From NCBI GenBank assembly GCA_028706735.1, contig JAQTVS010000115.1, positions 1 through 8,270 on the forward strand: DNA of 8,270 nt. The letters run 5' to 3'. This DNA comes from Thiomonas sp. (lineage in GTDB: Bacteria > Pseudomonadota > Gammaproteobacteria > Burkholderiales > Burkholderiaceae_C). Below the pieces are notes generated by a model. It searched no databases. It was not told where the DNA came from and worked only from the letters and a program-made list of their open reading frames with translations. A program made the position numbers and the translations under genes. Below are positions 6,775 through 8,270 of the stretch, piece by piece. Position 1 is the first letter of the stretch. Each line of letters opens with the position of its first letter.

Positions 6775-6849
6775 AGCGCCCCCAGGGTCGGCTCGCCGAC
6801 CCGCCCCCGCGGGGTCAAGGAAACTTGGGACGGCCCTGCGTTTTCTTGA
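6774..6849 (-). repeat. GC-rich palindromic repeat, copy 3 (opposite orientation)
   Basis: Read on the minus strand, it has arms TCAAGAAAAC (6849-6840) and GTTTCCTTGA (6824-6815) with one A-C mismatch, around a 15-nt loop that differs from copy 2 at one base. The palindrome CCCCGCGGGG (6805-6814) follows, then a perfect 8-bp hairpin GGGTCGGC-TC-GCCGACCC (6785-6802, plus-strand reading), and the tail TGGGGGCGCTC (6784-6774), identical to copy 1 over 11 bases. Its distal end touches the outer stem of the nested inverted repeats. It lies 100 bp before the binding-protein start. The rest of the 328-bp gap holds no gene that I can support. Confidence 0.82.
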
Positions 6850-6949
6850 TGAGCTTCACCGTCCCCTGATGTCTTCCCCTCCTGCCGCCCGGGCCTGCAA
6901 CGGCCCAGGGCTGCAGGCATTCGCCAAGCGTGCCTTTTTCGAGATCCCG

Positions 6950-8080
6950 ATGAAATTTTTCGCAACCCTGCTTGTGTGCCTGAGTCTGGTGACCTCCGCG
7001 TTCGCGGCCACGCCGGGCGTGACCGACTCGCAAATCGTCATCGGCCAGTCGGCCCCGCTCACCGGGCCGGCGGCGCAACTCGGCATCCGCCTGCGCATGG
7101 GCATCGAGGCGTATTTCAAGCAGGTCAACGCCGACGGCGGCGTAGCCGGGCGCAGCCTCAAACTGGTCAGCCTCGACGACGGCTACGAGCCGCCCCGCGC
7201 CGTGGCCAATACCAAGACCTTCATCGACGGCGGCGATGTGTTCGCCCTGCTCGGCTACGTCGGCACGCCGACCACCCTGGCGGCCAAGCCCCTGATCGAC
7301 CAGGCCGGCATTCCCCTCATCGGCCCGTTCACCGGCGCCATGGGGCTGCGCTCGCCGGTTGATCCCTACATTTTCAACATCCGCGCCAGCTACAACGACG
7401 AAACCCGCAAGATCGTCGATCAGTTCCTGTTCCTCGGGCTGAAAAAGATCGCCGTGTTCTACCAGGACGACGCCTACGGCATGGCCGGGCTGACCGGTGT
7501 GCAGAAGGCTCTGGCCGCGCACGGCCTCAAGCCCGTGGCCACCGGCACGGTCAAGCGCAACACGGTCGACGTGGCCGGGGCGCTGGCCTCCATCCTGCCG
7601 GCCAAGCCCGACCTCATCGTGGAAGTGGGCACCTACACGGAAGTGGCGGCGTTCAATCAGCAGGCCATCGCCAAGGGCTACGGCGGCCAGTTCGCCAATG
7701 TGAGCTTCGTCGGTTCTGAAGCGCTGGCCAAGGCGCTCGGCCCGCAGGGCAATGGCGTCATCATCACCCAGGTCGTGCCCTTCCCCTTCTCCACCGTCAC
7801 CCCGCTGGTGCGCGAGTACCAGGCCGCGATGAACGCCGCCGGTCACAAGGACGACTACGACTTCACCAGCCTGGAAGGCTATATCGACGCCAAGGTACTG
7901 GTGCAGGCCTTGCGCAAGACGGGCAAGACGCTCACCCGCGCCAGCCTGATGGACGCCCTCAACAGCATGGGCAACGAGAACCTCGGCGGCTTCACCGTGC
8001 GCTTCTCTCCCAGCAATCACTCCGGTTCCGACTACGTGGACACCACCAGCATCACCGCGAGCGGCGGTTTCCGCCACTGA
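6950..8080 (+). CDS. Periplasmic substrate-binding protein of a branched-chain-amino-acid-type (LivK family) ABC transporter
   Basis: 376 residues from the ATG at 6950. The first 19 residues form a clear Sec signal peptide: Lys2, a hydrophobic core FFATLLVCLSLV and a cleavage site after SAFA, so the mature protein begins ATPGVTD. There is no lipobox at the cleavage site. The mature part is a Peripla_BP_6 bilobed receptor: IVIGQSAPLTGPAAQLG (about 26-42), MGIEAYFKQVNADGGVAGR, then GYVGTPTT in lobe 1 and IAVFYQDDAYGMAGL near 166-180 opening lobe 2. Length and order are normal for the family. The ligand cannot be told from sequence; the family binds amino acids, amides, urea, aromatic acids and others. 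An in-frame ATG at 6869 would bury the signal peptide, so I reject it. No permease or ATPase gene is adjacent, so in this window it is an orphan receptor. A weak GAG lies 9 bases before the start. Confidence 0.9.
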   Translation: MKFFATLLVCLSLVTSAFAATPGVTDSQIVIGQSAPLTGPAAQLGIRLRMGIEAYFKQVNADGGVAGRSLKLVSLDDGYEPPRAVANTKTFIDGGDVFALLGYVGTPTTLAAKPLIDQAGIPLIGPFTGAMGLRSPVDPYIFNIRASYNDETRKIVDQFLFLGLKKIAVFYQDDAYGMAGLTGVQKALAAHGLKPVATGTVKRNTVDVAGALASILPAKPDLIVEVGTYTEVAAFNQQAIAKGYGGQFANVSFVGSEALAKALGPQGNGVIITQVVPFPFSTVTPLVREYQAAMNAAGHKDDYDFTSLEGYIDAKVLVQALRKTGKTLTRASLMDALNSMGNENLGGFTVRFSPSNHSGSDYVDTTSITASGGFRH

Positions 8081-8083
8081 CAT

Positions 8084-8270
8084 TCAGCCTGGCGCCTGCA
8101 GCGCCATTTCAATGTCGGGGCCGATCAGCTCCGGCTTTTCCTGCGGCGCATAGCGTTTGAGCACCTGGCCGTCGCGGCCCACCAGAAACTTGGTGAAATT
8201 CCATTTGATGGCGTGCGAGCCCAGCAGGCCCGAGGCCTCCTGCGTCAGCCAGCGCCACAGCGGATGGGCG
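8084..8270 (-). CDS. Glutathione peroxidase family protein, C-terminal 61 residues
   Basis: The minus strand enters from the right edge and ends at the TGA at 8086-8084. The visible 61 residues read AHPLWRWLTQEA...IKWNFTKFLVGRDG...KRYAPQEKPELI, the standard end of thiol-type (Cys) glutathione peroxidases and the BtuE group. The Trp and Asn of the catalytic tetrad (Cys/Gln/Trp/Asn) lie in the KWNFTKFLV segment and are present. The active-site Cys and Gln lie outside the window. Such enzymes reduce hydroperoxides with thioredoxin or glutathione. The gene converges on the binding-protein gene with 3 bp between the two stop codons. The family is clear even from this fragment; the preferred electron donor is not. 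Confidence 0.9.
   Translation of the reverse strand, partial: AHPLWRWLTQEASGLLGSHAIKWNFTKFLVGRDGQVLKRYAPQEKPELIGPDIEMALQAPG

Noticed and set aside
6815..6849. Repeat copy 3 or copy 2 as an intrinsic terminator
   Set aside because: The T-run lies inside a hairpin arm and does not directly follow a GC-rich stem, so the terminator pattern is not met.
6815..8083. A 422-codon open frame on the minus strand opposite the substrate-binding protein
   Set aside because: It is antisense to a gene with a signal peptide and clear family motifs. Its last codons come from repeat copy 3, so its end is a by-product of the repeat.
1..8270. CRISPR array, tRNA, rRNA, insertion sequence or prophage genes
   Set aside because: There are no evenly spaced direct repeats, no recognisable tRNA or rRNA sequence, and no transposase- or integrase-like protein in any frame I could support.

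Overview
The window reads as chromosomal DNA of a high-GC betaproteobacterium, most likely Burkholderiales. This rests on the uniformly GC-rich coding bias, the close match of the proteins to Burkholderiales-type families, and a short GC-rich repeat resembling those seen in Thiomonas and Comamonadaceae. The genus is an inference and has not been tested.

Layout from left to right. Positions 1-778 (minus) hold the first 259 residues of a Y-family translesion DNA polymerase. A near-perfect LexA/SOS box lies 32 bp before its start. The 779-1067 gap carries that box and copy 1 of the repeat. Positions 1068-2354 (minus) encode a DEAD-box RNA helicase of the RhlE group. Divergent to it, across a 272-bp spacer, is a compact plus-strand glcD-glcE-glcF operon (2627-6621) for the three subunits of glycolate dehydrogenase (glycolate oxidase). 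GlcD and GlcE are the flavin-type subunits and GlcF is the iron-sulfur subunit. Together they oxidise glycolate to glyoxylate and pass electrons to the membrane. The 328-bp gap after glcF holds a good sigma-70-like promoter, an elaborate set of nested inverted repeats, and copy 3 of the repeat. It precedes 6950-8080, a periplasmic substrate-binding protein of the LivK-type ABC transporter family. The last 187 bases (minus) are the C-terminal end of a glutathione peroxidase, whose stop lies 3 bp from the stop of the binding protein.

The most unusual signal is the repeat. Three copies of about 76-85 bp share one architecture: a 10-bp-arm hairpin with a 15-nt loop, a C-run/G-run hairpin, a variable third hairpin, and a conserved tail. 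The first-hairpin arms differ between copies, but the changes are compensated on the other arm, which argues for selection or a mechanism acting on structure. Copy 2 lies inside glcF, is read in frame, and adds about 30 residues to the linker between the two CCG domains without breaking the gene. This recalls the protein-inserted palindromic elements of Rickettsia. Copy 3 sits in the presumed leader of the binding-protein gene, next to a possible three-way-junction fold.

I saw no tRNA, rRNA, CRISPR array, IS transposase or phage gene.
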